From: Pseudomonas sp. Tri1
GTDB taxonomy: Bacteria; Pseudomonadota; Gammaproteobacteria; Pseudomonadales; Pseudomonadaceae
DNA: 64,000 bases
Assembly: GCF_017968885.1 (NCBI RefSeq)
Contig: NZ_CP072913.1
Location: 2,588,001-2,652,000, forward strand
Direction of reading: 5' to 3'
Of this stretch, positions 45,058 to 53,322 are shown in pieces. Under the pieces are notes generated by a model. It saw nothing but the letters and a program-made list of their open reading frames with translations. It did not search any database and had not been told where the DNA came from. The stretch's first letter is position 1, and each line of letters begins with the position of its first letter. The translations under genes and the position numbers were made by a program.

Positions 45058-45288
45058 TCATCTCTGGACGATTCGAACCCGCGCGCTTGCCCTGGCTGTC
45101 TAGACACCTGCCATGGCCTCGCGAATGCAGTCTGCATCAGTCCGCAGCGGCCACCCGAGGTCGTACCGACGCCTCGTGGGCGCTTGTCCTTACAGTTCGC
45201 GCACTTTATCCAAAAAAGACCTGATCACAGCAGAACCGACTATTCTTTCGAACAGTGAACACAGCACTCTCATCAGAAAAGGGACGTC

Positions 45289-46491
45289 ATGCCAGACTAT
45301 GATTGCGCCATCGACTCCAGACCCGGCATCCCATGCGGTGATCGAACTCGTCTGAGCAGGCCCCGGCTACTCTGGATGGCGTCAATTACGGTTTTCTGCC
45401 TTTTCACGGCGACCCCCGGATATGGACAGAACCTGCCCACCGCGACGGGTGAGGAGAACGCTGCGGTTTCGGTGACTCAAGCACAGGAAATCGTTGCCGG
45501 GGCTTCCCTCCAGGCCGTTCGCTGGAGCGGTCCTGAAACCGGTCCGCGAGCCCAGCGGGGCAAGAGCATTGCCATCGTTGCGGAAGATTTGCGCAACGGC
45601 GGTATTGTCGGTGTCGCGCAGGGCGCTCGCGAGGCGGTCAGGGCGATGGGTTGGACGCTGAGGGTATTCGATGGCGCCGGATCATTGGCCGGGCGCGCGA
45701 AGGCCTTTTCCGATGCCCTGGCGGCGAACCCCGACGGGCTCATTCTGTGCGGCGCCGATGCCCTGGAGAACAAGGCAGAGTTGGCGCTCTTCGCCGACAG
45801 GGGGATACCGGTGGTTGGCTGGCATGCCGGGGCACACCCCGGGCCGATTGACGGCACGCCGGTGGCCATGAACGTCTCGACCGACCCGCTCGAAGTGGCT
45901 CGCCTCACGGCCATGGCGGCAGTGGCCCAGTCAAACGGACACGCCGGCGTAGTCATTCTGACCGACTCCAAGTACGCCATCGCCATGGCGAAAGCCAAAG
46001 CCATGGAAAACGTCATTCGCGCTTGTCGGGAATGTACGATGCTGGAAGTGCGCGATGTCGCGATCTCCGAAAGTGCCCAGAAGATGCCGGCGCTCACCAC
46101 GGAACTGCTTCAGCGCTATGGCAAGCGCTGGACCCACACACTGGCCATCAACGATATCTATTTCGACCACGCGATTGCCTCCTTGACCAAGGCGGCCATC
46201 CCCAGCGACGGTATCAGTCTGTTGTCTGCCGGTGACGGTAGCGCTTCGGCTTTCTTGCGTATACAGGCTAAAACCTACCAGACGGTCACCGTGGCCGAAC
46301 CGCTCAACCTGCATGGCTGGCAGGTGATCGATGAATTGAATCGGCTGATAGCAGGTCAGCCGGTGAGCGGCTTCGTAGCGCCGATTCACTTGGTCAATGT
46401 CGACAATGTTGCCTTCGACGGCGGGAAGAAACTCCTGTACGACCCTGACAATGGGTATCGTGAAATCTATCGCTACCAATGGAATCCCTGA
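45289..46491 (+). CDS. Second orphan periplasmic sugar-type binding protein, coupled to a GGDEF-EAL gene
   Basis: A 400-residue exported protein of the Peripla_BP_4 class. After a polar N-terminus of about 28 residues a hydrophobic stretch (WMASITVFCLFTATPGYG) ends before QNLP, an export signal. The mature part has KSIAIVAEDLRNGGIVGVAQ, ANPDGLILCGADALENKAEL, GIPVVGWHAGAHPGP, LTDSKYAIAMAKAKAMENVI, LAINDIYFDHAIASL and QVIDELNRLIAGQPVSG. It shares only fold-level similarity with the binding protein at 5689. No ABC permease or ATPase is near. The start at 45289 has AAGGGACG upstream. Its stop overlaps the next start by 13 bases, so it is very likely the ligand sensor of that membrane protein (inference). 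Confidence 0.83.
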   Translation: MPDYDCAIDSRPGIPCGDRTRLSRPRLLWMASITVFCLFTATPGYGQNLPTATGEENAAVSVTQAQEIVAGASLQAVRWSGPETGPRAQRGKSIAIVAEDLRNGGIVGVAQGAREAVRAMGWTLRVFDGAGSLAGRAKAFSDALAANPDGLILCGADALENKAELALFADRGIPVVGWHAGAHPGPIDGTPVAMNVSTDPLEVARLTAMAAVAQSNGHAGVVILTDSKYAIAMAKAKAMENVIRACRECTMLEVRDVAISESAQKMPALTTELLQRYGKRWTHTLAINDIYFDHAIASLTKAAIPSDGISLLSAGDGSASAFLRIQAKTYQTVTVAEPLNLHGWQVIDELNRLIAGQPVSGFVAPIHLVNVDNVAFDGGKKLLYDPDNGYREIYRYQWNP

Positions 46492-49400
46492 TATTGGACG
46501 TTACTTCCCGGCTCGGACGCCGGTTATTGCCGCAGTCGCTTCGAGCACAGTTCACACTGGCATTTCTAACGCTGGCGCTACTGATCCTGGCAGGTGGTGC
46601 AACTGCCGTCTATGCGTTGCGCACGTCAAACAGCGCCACCCGCCAACTGACGGATGAACGCCTGGTTCGCATGCAGGATGGGCAAGACATGCTGCAGCGG
46701 ACCTTGCTGATCGAGCGCCAGACCGATCAGTTCCTGACCACCCGCTCTCCCGACACGCTGCGTTCAAGCTACGCGGCGACTGTCGAACAGCTTGCGGCCC
46801 TTGACCAACTGGTGCGGCAGCTGACCGCCGCGAACAATGGCGTGGCGATACTCGACATGCACCAGTCCAGTCAGATATTCCGCAATACCGCCAACATCGT
46901 TGCACAGCTGCGAGAAAGCCTGCTGCAAACCGAGGTCACTTTCGAGCAGGCCCTGGCGGATTACACCGCCCGGTTAACTGCGACCCAGACCCAGGCCAGC
47001 CTGGATCTGGCCGTGTTGCTTTTCGATCTTTCACAGGCTGTTGACGGTGATGCCGTGCAACGGCTTCGAATCCGATATGAGCGCCTGGCACGTAGCGCAG
47101 ACAAGTTACCCGACACTGACAGGGAGACGCCCGATCTCTTCGCCCTGCGCCTGAGGCTCATCAATCAGCACTCTGTCATGGAGCGTTTCAACGAGAGGCT
47201 CAAGAGTGAGGCCGAGGTCTTGGTCGCGGTGGCCCGTGCGCAATCGACTGCTTACACCGAGGACTATCGCGCCGCTGTGCAACGCCTGGTGGAGGCTTCC
47301 AATCGTAGCCAGCAATGGGTGCTGATCATGTTGGGTGTCAGCCTGGTATTCACCTGGTTCGTGACCCGGGTCTTCATGGGCCGTCATGTGCTCATGCGCC
47401 TGAACGAAATAAGCCTGCAATTACGCCAGCAACACACTGACAAAAAGCACGTGATGATGGCGGAACATGGGAAGGACGAGATCGGCAACATGGCTCGCGC
47501 GGTGAATCAATTCCTCAAGGACCGACTTCAGCTGGAAGAAAAAACGCTCCAATTGAGTATCGCCACCGAGCGGCTTGCCGTGCAAAACAACCGATTAGAA
47601 CAGGAAGCTATCATCCGCGCAGGACAAGGCCATGTCCTGGAGCTGATCGCCAGGAGTACCGAGCTTGCTGAGGTTCTCGACAGCCTGGCTCACCTGGTCG
47701 AAGCCCAACTGGAGGGAATGACGGTGTCCATCCTGGTGCTGGATGAGGAGGGCACGCATCTGCTGCACGGGGCAGCCCCCAGTTTGCCGAAAGACTATAA
47801 CCAGCTCATCGATGGGATTGCGATCGGTCCGAACGTCGGTTCATGCGGCACCGCGGTGTATCGACGAGAGCCGGTTATCGTCACGGATATCCAGCTGGAT
47901 CCGCTGTGGGAGGAGTACCGTTCAATCGCGGCGCTGTATGGCTTTCGTTCCTGCTGGTCGACGCCGATCCTGTCCCATGAGCGCAGGGTATTGGGTACGT
48001 TTGCCTTGTATTCCAACACCGTACGCAGCCCCAGCCCGATCGAGACACGCCTGATCGACATGGCGACACCACTTGCTGGCATTGCGATAGAACGGCAACT
48101 TACCGAAAAACGCATTCGCTATATGGGCGACCATGACGCGCTGACCGGGCTGCCGAACCGTACGTTGCTCGAAGACCGTCTCAAACAGGCAATCCTTTAT
48201 GCCCAGCGCTACAACCGCCTGGTAACGGTGGTGTTTCTGGACCTGGACAAATTCAAGCTGGTGAATGACAGCCTTGGGCACAGTGCGGGAGACGAACTGC
48301 TGAAAACCGTCGCCCAGCGCATGCAAGAGTGCGTACGCCGCACCGACACCGTGGTGCGACTGGGGGGCGACGAGTTTGTGATCGTACTGTTCGACCAGCC
48401 CTCAGACCTCGACGGTATCACACCGGCGTTGCGCAAAATCCAGGAAGCCATCGTGCGGCCGATCCAGCTCAGCGGGCATACACTCCACGTTACCTGCAGC
48501 ATGGGGGTGGCCGCTTATCCTGCCGACGGCAGCGATACCGACACGTTGCTCAGCAACGCGGACGCCGCCATGTACCGGGCCAAGGAGCTGGGGCGCAACA
48601 GTTACCAGTTCTATACGAGTGAAATGAACAACAAATTCCAGGGCAAGCTCGCCATGCAAGACGGGCTTCGAAACGCACTCAACCATGACGAGTTCCTTCT
48701 GTTGTACCAGCCGCAAGTGGATCTGCAGTCAGGCCAGGTTATCGGCGTAGAGGCGCTGATCCGCTGGCAACACCCCGAGCTGGGCATGGTGTCCCCCATC
48801 AAATTCATTCCGCAGGCCGAAGAGACCGGGTTGATCGTGCCCATCGGCGACTGGGTGATTCATACCGCGTGCAGGCAGAACAAGGCGTGGCAGGATGCCG
48901 GCTGGCCGCCGATTACCATGTCGGTGAATATTTCAGCGCGCCAGTTCATCGAACGGGATCTGATCGACCGCGTGAGGCATGCCTTGCAAGAAACCGGACT
49001 GGACCCGATGTACCTCGAACTGGAGCTGACCGAAAGTCTGATCATGCAAGACCTTCAGCAAGCCATCAGCAAAATGAAAGAGTTGCAATCGATGGGGATC
49101 AGTCTCTCGATCGACGACTTCGGCACCGGCTACTCCAGCCTCGCCGCATTGAAGAGCTTCCCCATTGCAAGACTCAAGATCGACCAGTCTTTCGTGCGCG
49201 ATCTGCCGGACAACGAGAACGACAAAGCCATCGCCACCGCAGTGATTTCGTTGGGGCACAAACTGAACCTCAAGGTCATTGCCGAAGGTGTCGAAACCCA
49301 AGAGCAGCTGACCTTCCTGCGTGAAAACGGCTGCGATGAAATCCAGGGGTACTTTTTCAGCAAGGCGGTCAGCGCGCAGGAAGTCAGTCTGTTATTGCGT

Positions 49401-49499
49401 ACCTCCTGGTTGCCTCAACCGAATCGCGCTGCCAGCCCTGACTCGGTAAGGCAACAACGCGATGTAAAACGCCCAAGCAGTCCAATGTCCGGGCATTGA
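46479..49499 (+). CDS. Membrane GAF-GGDEF-EAL cyclic-di-GMP enzyme
   Basis: A 1006-residue inner-membrane protein. Membrane segments at about 24-48 and 280-300 enclose a helical periplasmic region of some 230 residues, followed by HAMP-like sequence, a coiled coil and a GAF domain (about 385-535, with GPNVGSCGTAVYRREPVIVT). The cyclase has an intact GGDEF from Gly629 and an I-site RRTD five residues before it; the EAL domain has Glu758 in GVEALIRWQHPEL, ELTESLIMQD, IDDFGTGYSSL and EGVETQEQ. Both enzymes look competent, so direction may depend on the signal. It is translationally coupled to the binding protein, whose ligand may set the balance. Confidence 0.93.
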   Translation: MESLILDVTSRLGRRLLPQSLRAQFTLAFLTLALLILAGGATAVYALRTSNSATRQLTDERLVRMQDGQDMLQRTLLIERQTDQFLTTRSPDTLRSSYAATVEQLAALDQLVRQLTAANNGVAILDMHQSSQIFRNTANIVAQLRESLLQTEVTFEQALADYTARLTATQTQASLDLAVLLFDLSQAVDGDAVQRLRIRYERLARSADKLPDTDRETPDLFALRLRLINQHSVMERFNERLKSEAEVLVAVARAQSTAYTEDYRAAVQRLVEASNRSQQWVLIMLGVSLVFTWFVTRVFMGRHVLMRLNEISLQLRQQHTDKKHVMMAEHGKDEIGNMARAVNQFLKDRLQLEEKTLQLSIATERLAVQNNRLEQEAIIRAGQGHVLELIARSTELAEVLDSLAHLVEAQLEGMTVSILVLDEEGTHLLHGAAPSLPKDYNQLIDGIAIGPNVGSCGTAVYRREPVIVTDIQLDPLWEEYRSIAALYGFRSCWSTPILSHERRVLGTFALYSNTVRSPSPIETRLIDMATPLAGIAIERQLTEKRIRYMGDHDALTGLPNRTLLEDRLKQAILYAQRYNRLVTVVFLDLDKFKLVNDSLGHSAGDELLKTVAQRMQECVRRTDTVVRLGGDEFVIVLFDQPSDLDGITPALRKIQEAIVRPIQLSGHTLHVTCSMGVAAYPADGSDTDTLLSNADAAMYRAKELGRNSYQFYTSEMNNKFQGKLAMQDGLRNALNHDEFLLLYQPQVDLQSGQVIGVEALIRWQHPELGMVSPIKFIPQAEETGLIVPIGDWVIHTACRQNKAWQDAGWPPITMSVNISARQFIERDLIDRVRHALQETGLDPMYLELELTESLIMQDLQQAISKMKELQSMGISLSIDDFGTGYSSLAALKSFPIARLKIDQSFVRDLPDNENDKAIATAVISLGHKLNLKVIAEGVETQEQLTFLRENGCDEIQGYFFSKAVSAQEVSLLLRTSWLPQPNRAASPDSVRQQRDVKRPSSPMSGH

Positions 49500-49539
49500 T
49501 GACGCGACGTGCGGGCGCACGCTACGGTAGTGACAGGAC

Positions 49540-51312
49540 TCAAAACTGTTCGGGTTGCAGTTGCAACAGTGACGAGCTGCCGGCGCAGATGCTTTGTTCC
49601 AGGCTGAGGATGCGCGGCAGCAGACGGCTGAAGTAGAAGCTCGCGGTGCCCAGCTTGGCGCCATAGAACGTAGGGTCTGTGGTGTGTTTGTGTTCCGCTG
49701 TCTGGGCCATGCGGGCCCACATGAACGCGTAAGCGACGTAGCCGAACAAGTGCAGATATTCGACGCAGGCGCTGCCGACGGCGTGGGGGTTGAGGCTGGC
49801 CTGTTGCTGCAGCCAGTCGCTGAGGTTTTCCAGGCGTTGTACGGCGTCCAGCAGCTCGGCGGCATAGGGGGCGCCGGGCAGGTAAGCGAAGTCACGGATG
49901 TGAGCGGTGAACAGGCGCAGGGCCACGCCGCCGTTGCCCACTACTTTGCGCCCCAGCAGGTCGAGGGCTTGGATACCGTTGGTGCCTTCATAGATTTGAG
50001 CGATGCGCACGTCGCGCACCAGTTGTTCCTGGCCCCATTCGCGGATGTAGCCGTGGCCGCCGAATACCTGTTGGCCATGGATGCAACTGTCCAGTCCGGT
50101 GTCGGTGAAGAACGCCTTGGCCACTGGCGTCAGCAGGGCCACCAAGGCTTCGGCGTCATGTCGCTCTTGGGCTTGGTCGCAGAACTTGGCCAGGTCCAGT
50201 TGCTGGCCGACGTAGCAGGCAAAGGCGCGGCCGCCTTCGGTCATGGCCTTCATGCTGAGCAGCATACGTCGCACGTCGGGATGGACGATGATCGGATCGG
50301 CGATCTTGTCCTTGGCCTGGGCGCCTGCGGGGGAACGGCTCTGGATGCGTTCCTGGGCATAGCGGCGGGCGTTCTGGTACGAGGCTTCGGCGCAGCCAAT
50401 GCCCTGGATGCCAATGGACAGCCGCTCGTAGTTCATCATGGTGAACATCGCCGCCAGGCCCTTGTTGGCCTCGCCGATCAGCCAGCCACTGGCACCGTCG
50501 AAATTCATCACGCAAGTGGCCGAGGCCTTGATGCCCATCTTGTGTTCGATCGAGCCGCAACTGACGGCGTTGGCTTCCCCGAGCATACCCTGCGCATCTA
50601 CACGGATTTTCGGCACAAGGAACAGCGAGATGCCCTTGGGCCCTGCGGGCGCATCCGGCAGTTTGGCCAGGACCAGGTGAATGATGTTCTCCGTCAGGTC
50701 TTGCTCACCGCCGGTGATGAAGATCTTGCTGCCGGTGATCTGGTAGCTGCCATCGGCCTGGGGTTCGGCACGGGTGCGAATGATGCCCAGGTCGGTGCCG
50801 GCATGGGCTTCTGTAAGGCACATTGAGCCGGCCCAGCGTCCCTCGTACATCGGTGGCAGGTACAGGGCCTTGAGTGCTTCGCTGGCGTGGGCGTCGATGG
50901 CCAGGCACGCGCCGGAGCTCAGCGCCGAGTACAGGGCGAAGCTGGAGTTGGCGGCGTAGAGCATTTCCTCGAACTGCACGGCGAGCATCTTCGGCATCCC
51001 CATGCCGCCATAGGCCGGGTTGCCGCTCAGACCCACCCAACCGCCCTCGATGTAGGTCGAATACGCCGCCTTGAAGCCGCTCGGCGTGCTGACCTGGCCG
51101 TCGCGCCACTGGGCACCTTCTTCGTCGCCGCTTCGGTTGAGTGGAAAGATCAGGTTATGGGTGACCTTGGCGGCTTCTTCGAGAATCGCATCGGCGGTGG
51201 CGGCGTCGACGGTATTCGCCAGCGCGGGCAGGCGGGCCCAGAGGCTCGGTGCGTTGAAGACTTCGTGCAGGACAAAACGCATGTCGCGCAACGGGGCGTT
51301 GAATTCGGGCAT
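49540..51312 (-). CDS. Acyl-CoA dehydrogenase (C-terminal-extended type)
   Basis: A 590-residue flavoenzyme of the acyl-CoA dehydrogenase family, longer than classical 380-residue members because of a C-terminal extra domain. Blocks: SLFALYSALSSGACLAIDAH-like N-domain (LSSGACLAIDAHASEAL), CLTEAHAGTDLGIIRTRAE, KIFITGGEQDLTENI, and YEGTNGIQALDLLGRKV containing the probable catalytic Glu. It oxidises acyl-CoA to 2-enoyl-CoA, passing electrons to ETF. The start at 51312 has GAGG ten bases upstream; ATG 51327 is also in frame. It follows the acyl-CoA synthetase on the same strand, with a perfect inverted repeat between. Confidence 0.92.
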   Translation of the reverse strand: MPEFNAPLRDMRFVLHEVFNAPSLWARLPALANTVDAATADAILEEAAKVTHNLIFPLNRSGDEEGAQWRDGQVSTPSGFKAAYSTYIEGGWVGLSGNPAYGGMGMPKMLAVQFEEMLYAANSSFALYSALSSGACLAIDAHASEALKALYLPPMYEGRWAGSMCLTEAHAGTDLGIIRTRAEPQADGSYQITGSKIFITGGEQDLTENIIHLVLAKLPDAPAGPKGISLFLVPKIRVDAQGMLGEANAVSCGSIEHKMGIKASATCVMNFDGASGWLIGEANKGLAAMFTMMNYERLSIGIQGIGCAEASYQNARRYAQERIQSRSPAGAQAKDKIADPIIVHPDVRRMLLSMKAMTEGGRAFACYVGQQLDLAKFCDQAQERHDAEALVALLTPVAKAFFTDTGLDSCIHGQQVFGGHGYIREWGQEQLVRDVRIAQIYEGTNGIQALDLLGRKVVGNGGVALRLFTAHIRDFAYLPGAPYAAELLDAVQRLENLSDWLQQQASLNPHAVGSACVEYLHLFGYVAYAFMWARMAQTAEHKHTTDPTFYGAKLGTASFYFSRLLPRILSLEQSICAGSSSLLQLQPEQF

Positions 51313-51379
51313 TGCAATGAACCTCATGCAAGGAAAGGAGGTGGGGATGGCTGCAGTCGCGCGGTTCTCGGATCACGAT

Positions 51380-51447
51380 CCCAGGCATCGCTGACGTGTG
51401 GGTGCTCGCTTGTCCACGAGCCTGCCGGGCTGTCAGCGATGCCTGGG
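51380..51447. repeat. Perfect 16-bp inverted repeat between the synthetase and dehydrogenase genes
   Basis: The arms CCCAGGCATCGCTGAC (51380-51395) and GTCAGCGATGCCTGGG (51432-51447) are exact complements, with a 36-base loop that itself contains GCTCG and CGAGC. No T-run follows on either strand. It may attenuate or stabilise the transcript between the two genes, or be a mobile palindromic unit. Confidence 0.7.
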
Positions 51448-51465
51448 GTGTTTTCGACGATCGGG

Positions 51466-53088
51466 CTAGAGATTCTTCGCCATGTCGCGCAGTACGAATT
51501 TTTGGATCTTGCCGGTGGAGGTCTTGGGCAACTGGGTGAAGACCACCGTGCGGGGCACTTTGAAACCTGCCAGGTGCTCGCGACAAAAACTGATGATCTC
51601 GGCTTCGCGCACGTCTTCATGGTCAGCTTTGAGGGTGATGAAGGCGCAGGGTGTTTCGCCCCACTTTTCGTCAGGACGGGCCACCACTGCGGCTTCCAGC
51701 ACTGCCGGATGTCGATAGAGCACGCCTTCCAGTTCGATGGTAGAGATGTTTTCTCCACCGGAAATGATGATGTCCTTGAGCCGGTCGCGGATTTCCACAT
51801 AGCCGTCGGCATGGGTCACTGCCAAGTCGCCGGTGTGGAACCAGCCGCCCTCAAAGGCTTCGGCGGTGGCGCTGGGGTTTTTCAGGTAGCCCTTCATCAC
51901 GGTGTTGCCGCGCATGAAGATCTCACCGATGGTCTGGCCGTCATGCGGTGTCGGTTCGAGGGTTCTTGGATCGGCCACCATCAGCCCTTCCAGGGTAGGG
52001 TAGCGTACGCCCTGGCGAGCCTTGATCTGCGCCCGCTGCTCCAGTGGCAATTCATCCCAGGCTGCGTGCCAGGCGCATAGGGTCACCGGCCCGTAGACCT
52101 CGGTCAGGCCGTAGACGTGGGTGACCTTGATGCCCATTTCCTCGACGGCGCCAATCACCTTGGCCGGTGGTGCCGCTCCTGCAACCATGGCATTGACCGG
52201 ATGGTCGATCGCTGCCTTGGCCGAGTCGGGCATGTTCACCAGGGCGTTGAGCACAATGGGCGCGCCGCAAAGGTGGGTGATCTGATGTTCGCGAATCAGG
52301 TTGAGGATTTTCTGCGGATCGACCCGGCGCAGGAACACATGGACGCCAGCCAGGGCGGTCACGGTCCAGGGGTAGCACCAACCGTTGCAGTGGAACATCG
52401 GCAAGGTCCAGAGGTATACCGGGTGATTGCCCATGGCCCAGGTCATCTGGTTGCCCAGGGAATTGAGGTAGGCGCCGCGGTGGTGATAGACCACGCCTTT
52501 GGGGTTGCCGGTGGTGCCAGAGGTGTAGTTGAGGGAAATGGCCTGCCACTCGTCGTCTGGCCACTGCCAGGCGAAGTTCGGATCGCCCTCGGCAAGAAAC
52601 GCCTCGTAGTCCAGTTCACTGACCGCCAGGCCTTCGCCGTATTCCGGATCGTCGAGGTCGATCACCAGGGGCGGGTGGTCGAGCATGCCGATGGCCGCTT
52701 GTACCACGTCATGGAACTCACGGTCGGCGATCAACACCTTGGCTTCGCCATGCGCGAGCATGAACGCGATGGCCTCGGCATCCAGGCGTACGTTGAGGGC
52801 ATTGAGCACCGCTCCGATCATCGGCACACCGAAATGCGCTTCAAGCATGGCTGGAATATTCGGCAGCATGACCGCCACCGTGTCGTTTTTACCGATGCCG
52901 CGTCCGGCCAGGGCTGAGGCGAGGCGTCGGCAGCGGCTGTAAGTGTCGGCCCAGGTGCGCCGGATCGAACCGTGGATCACGGCCGGGTAATCGGGATAAA
53001 CGCTGGCAGTGCGCTCGATGAAGCTCAAGGGGGTAAGGGCGGTGTGGTTGACGCCGGTTGGCGCAAGACCTTGCTCGTAGATGGACAT
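51466..53088 (-). CDS. Acyl-CoA synthetase (AMP-forming)
   Basis: A 540-residue ANL-superfamily ligase. The P-loop is YTSGTTGNPKGVVYHH, followed by PMFHCNGWCYPWT, VYGLTEVYGPVT, WFHTGDLAVTHADGYVEIRD, RLKDIIISGGENIS and the C-terminal catalytic Lys in KTSTGKIQKFVLRD. It activates a carboxylate with ATP to the CoA ester; the pattern is of the medium-chain (AlkK-like) group, but the chain length is not certain. It is the promoter-proximal gene of the pair with the dehydrogenase and is divergent from the PAS kinase. Confidence 0.93.
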   Translation of the reverse strand: MSIYEQGLAPTGVNHTALTPLSFIERTASVYPDYPAVIHGSIRRTWADTYSRCRRLASALAGRGIGKNDTVAVMLPNIPAMLEAHFGVPMIGAVLNALNVRLDAEAIAFMLAHGEAKVLIADREFHDVVQAAIGMLDHPPLVIDLDDPEYGEGLAVSELDYEAFLAEGDPNFAWQWPDDEWQAISLNYTSGTTGNPKGVVYHHRGAYLNSLGNQMTWAMGNHPVYLWTLPMFHCNGWCYPWTVTALAGVHVFLRRVDPQKILNLIREHQITHLCGAPIVLNALVNMPDSAKAAIDHPVNAMVAGAAPPAKVIGAVEEMGIKVTHVYGLTEVYGPVTLCAWHAAWDELPLEQRAQIKARQGVRYPTLEGLMVADPRTLEPTPHDGQTIGEIFMRGNTVMKGYLKNPSATAEAFEGGWFHTGDLAVTHADGYVEIRDRLKDIIISGGENISTIELEGVLYRHPAVLEAAVVARPDEKWGETPCAFITLKADHEDVREAEIISFCREHLAGFKVPRTVVFTQLPKTSTGKIQKFVLRDMAKNL

Positions 53089-53322
53089 GGCTGGGTACCC
53101 GGTGGCTGATTATTAGCTCTATTGGCCGAGGTTCTCGTCGTCACGGCTGCCGGTGCTAGCTGAATCGCAGTGCGATTGTCGGCGACACGTTTACTCAGAA
53201 AAGCTCGGTGACTTATCCGGGGGAATTTATATACTGTTTGCCGATTGATATGGAAGTACTACCTGAGTTGTATAGTATATATACCATATGTTGTTCGGCC
53301 TACTTTCACGACAGGTTTTCTG
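53089..53322. promoter_or_regulatory. Divergent promoter region between synthetase and PAS kinase
   Basis: A 234-base region, AT-rich near 53225-53290, separates two genes that point apart. It includes the palindrome GTATATATAC at 53275-53284, about 40 bases before the kinase start, which could be part of a promoter or a regulator site. I recognise no defined operator. Confidence 0.4.
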
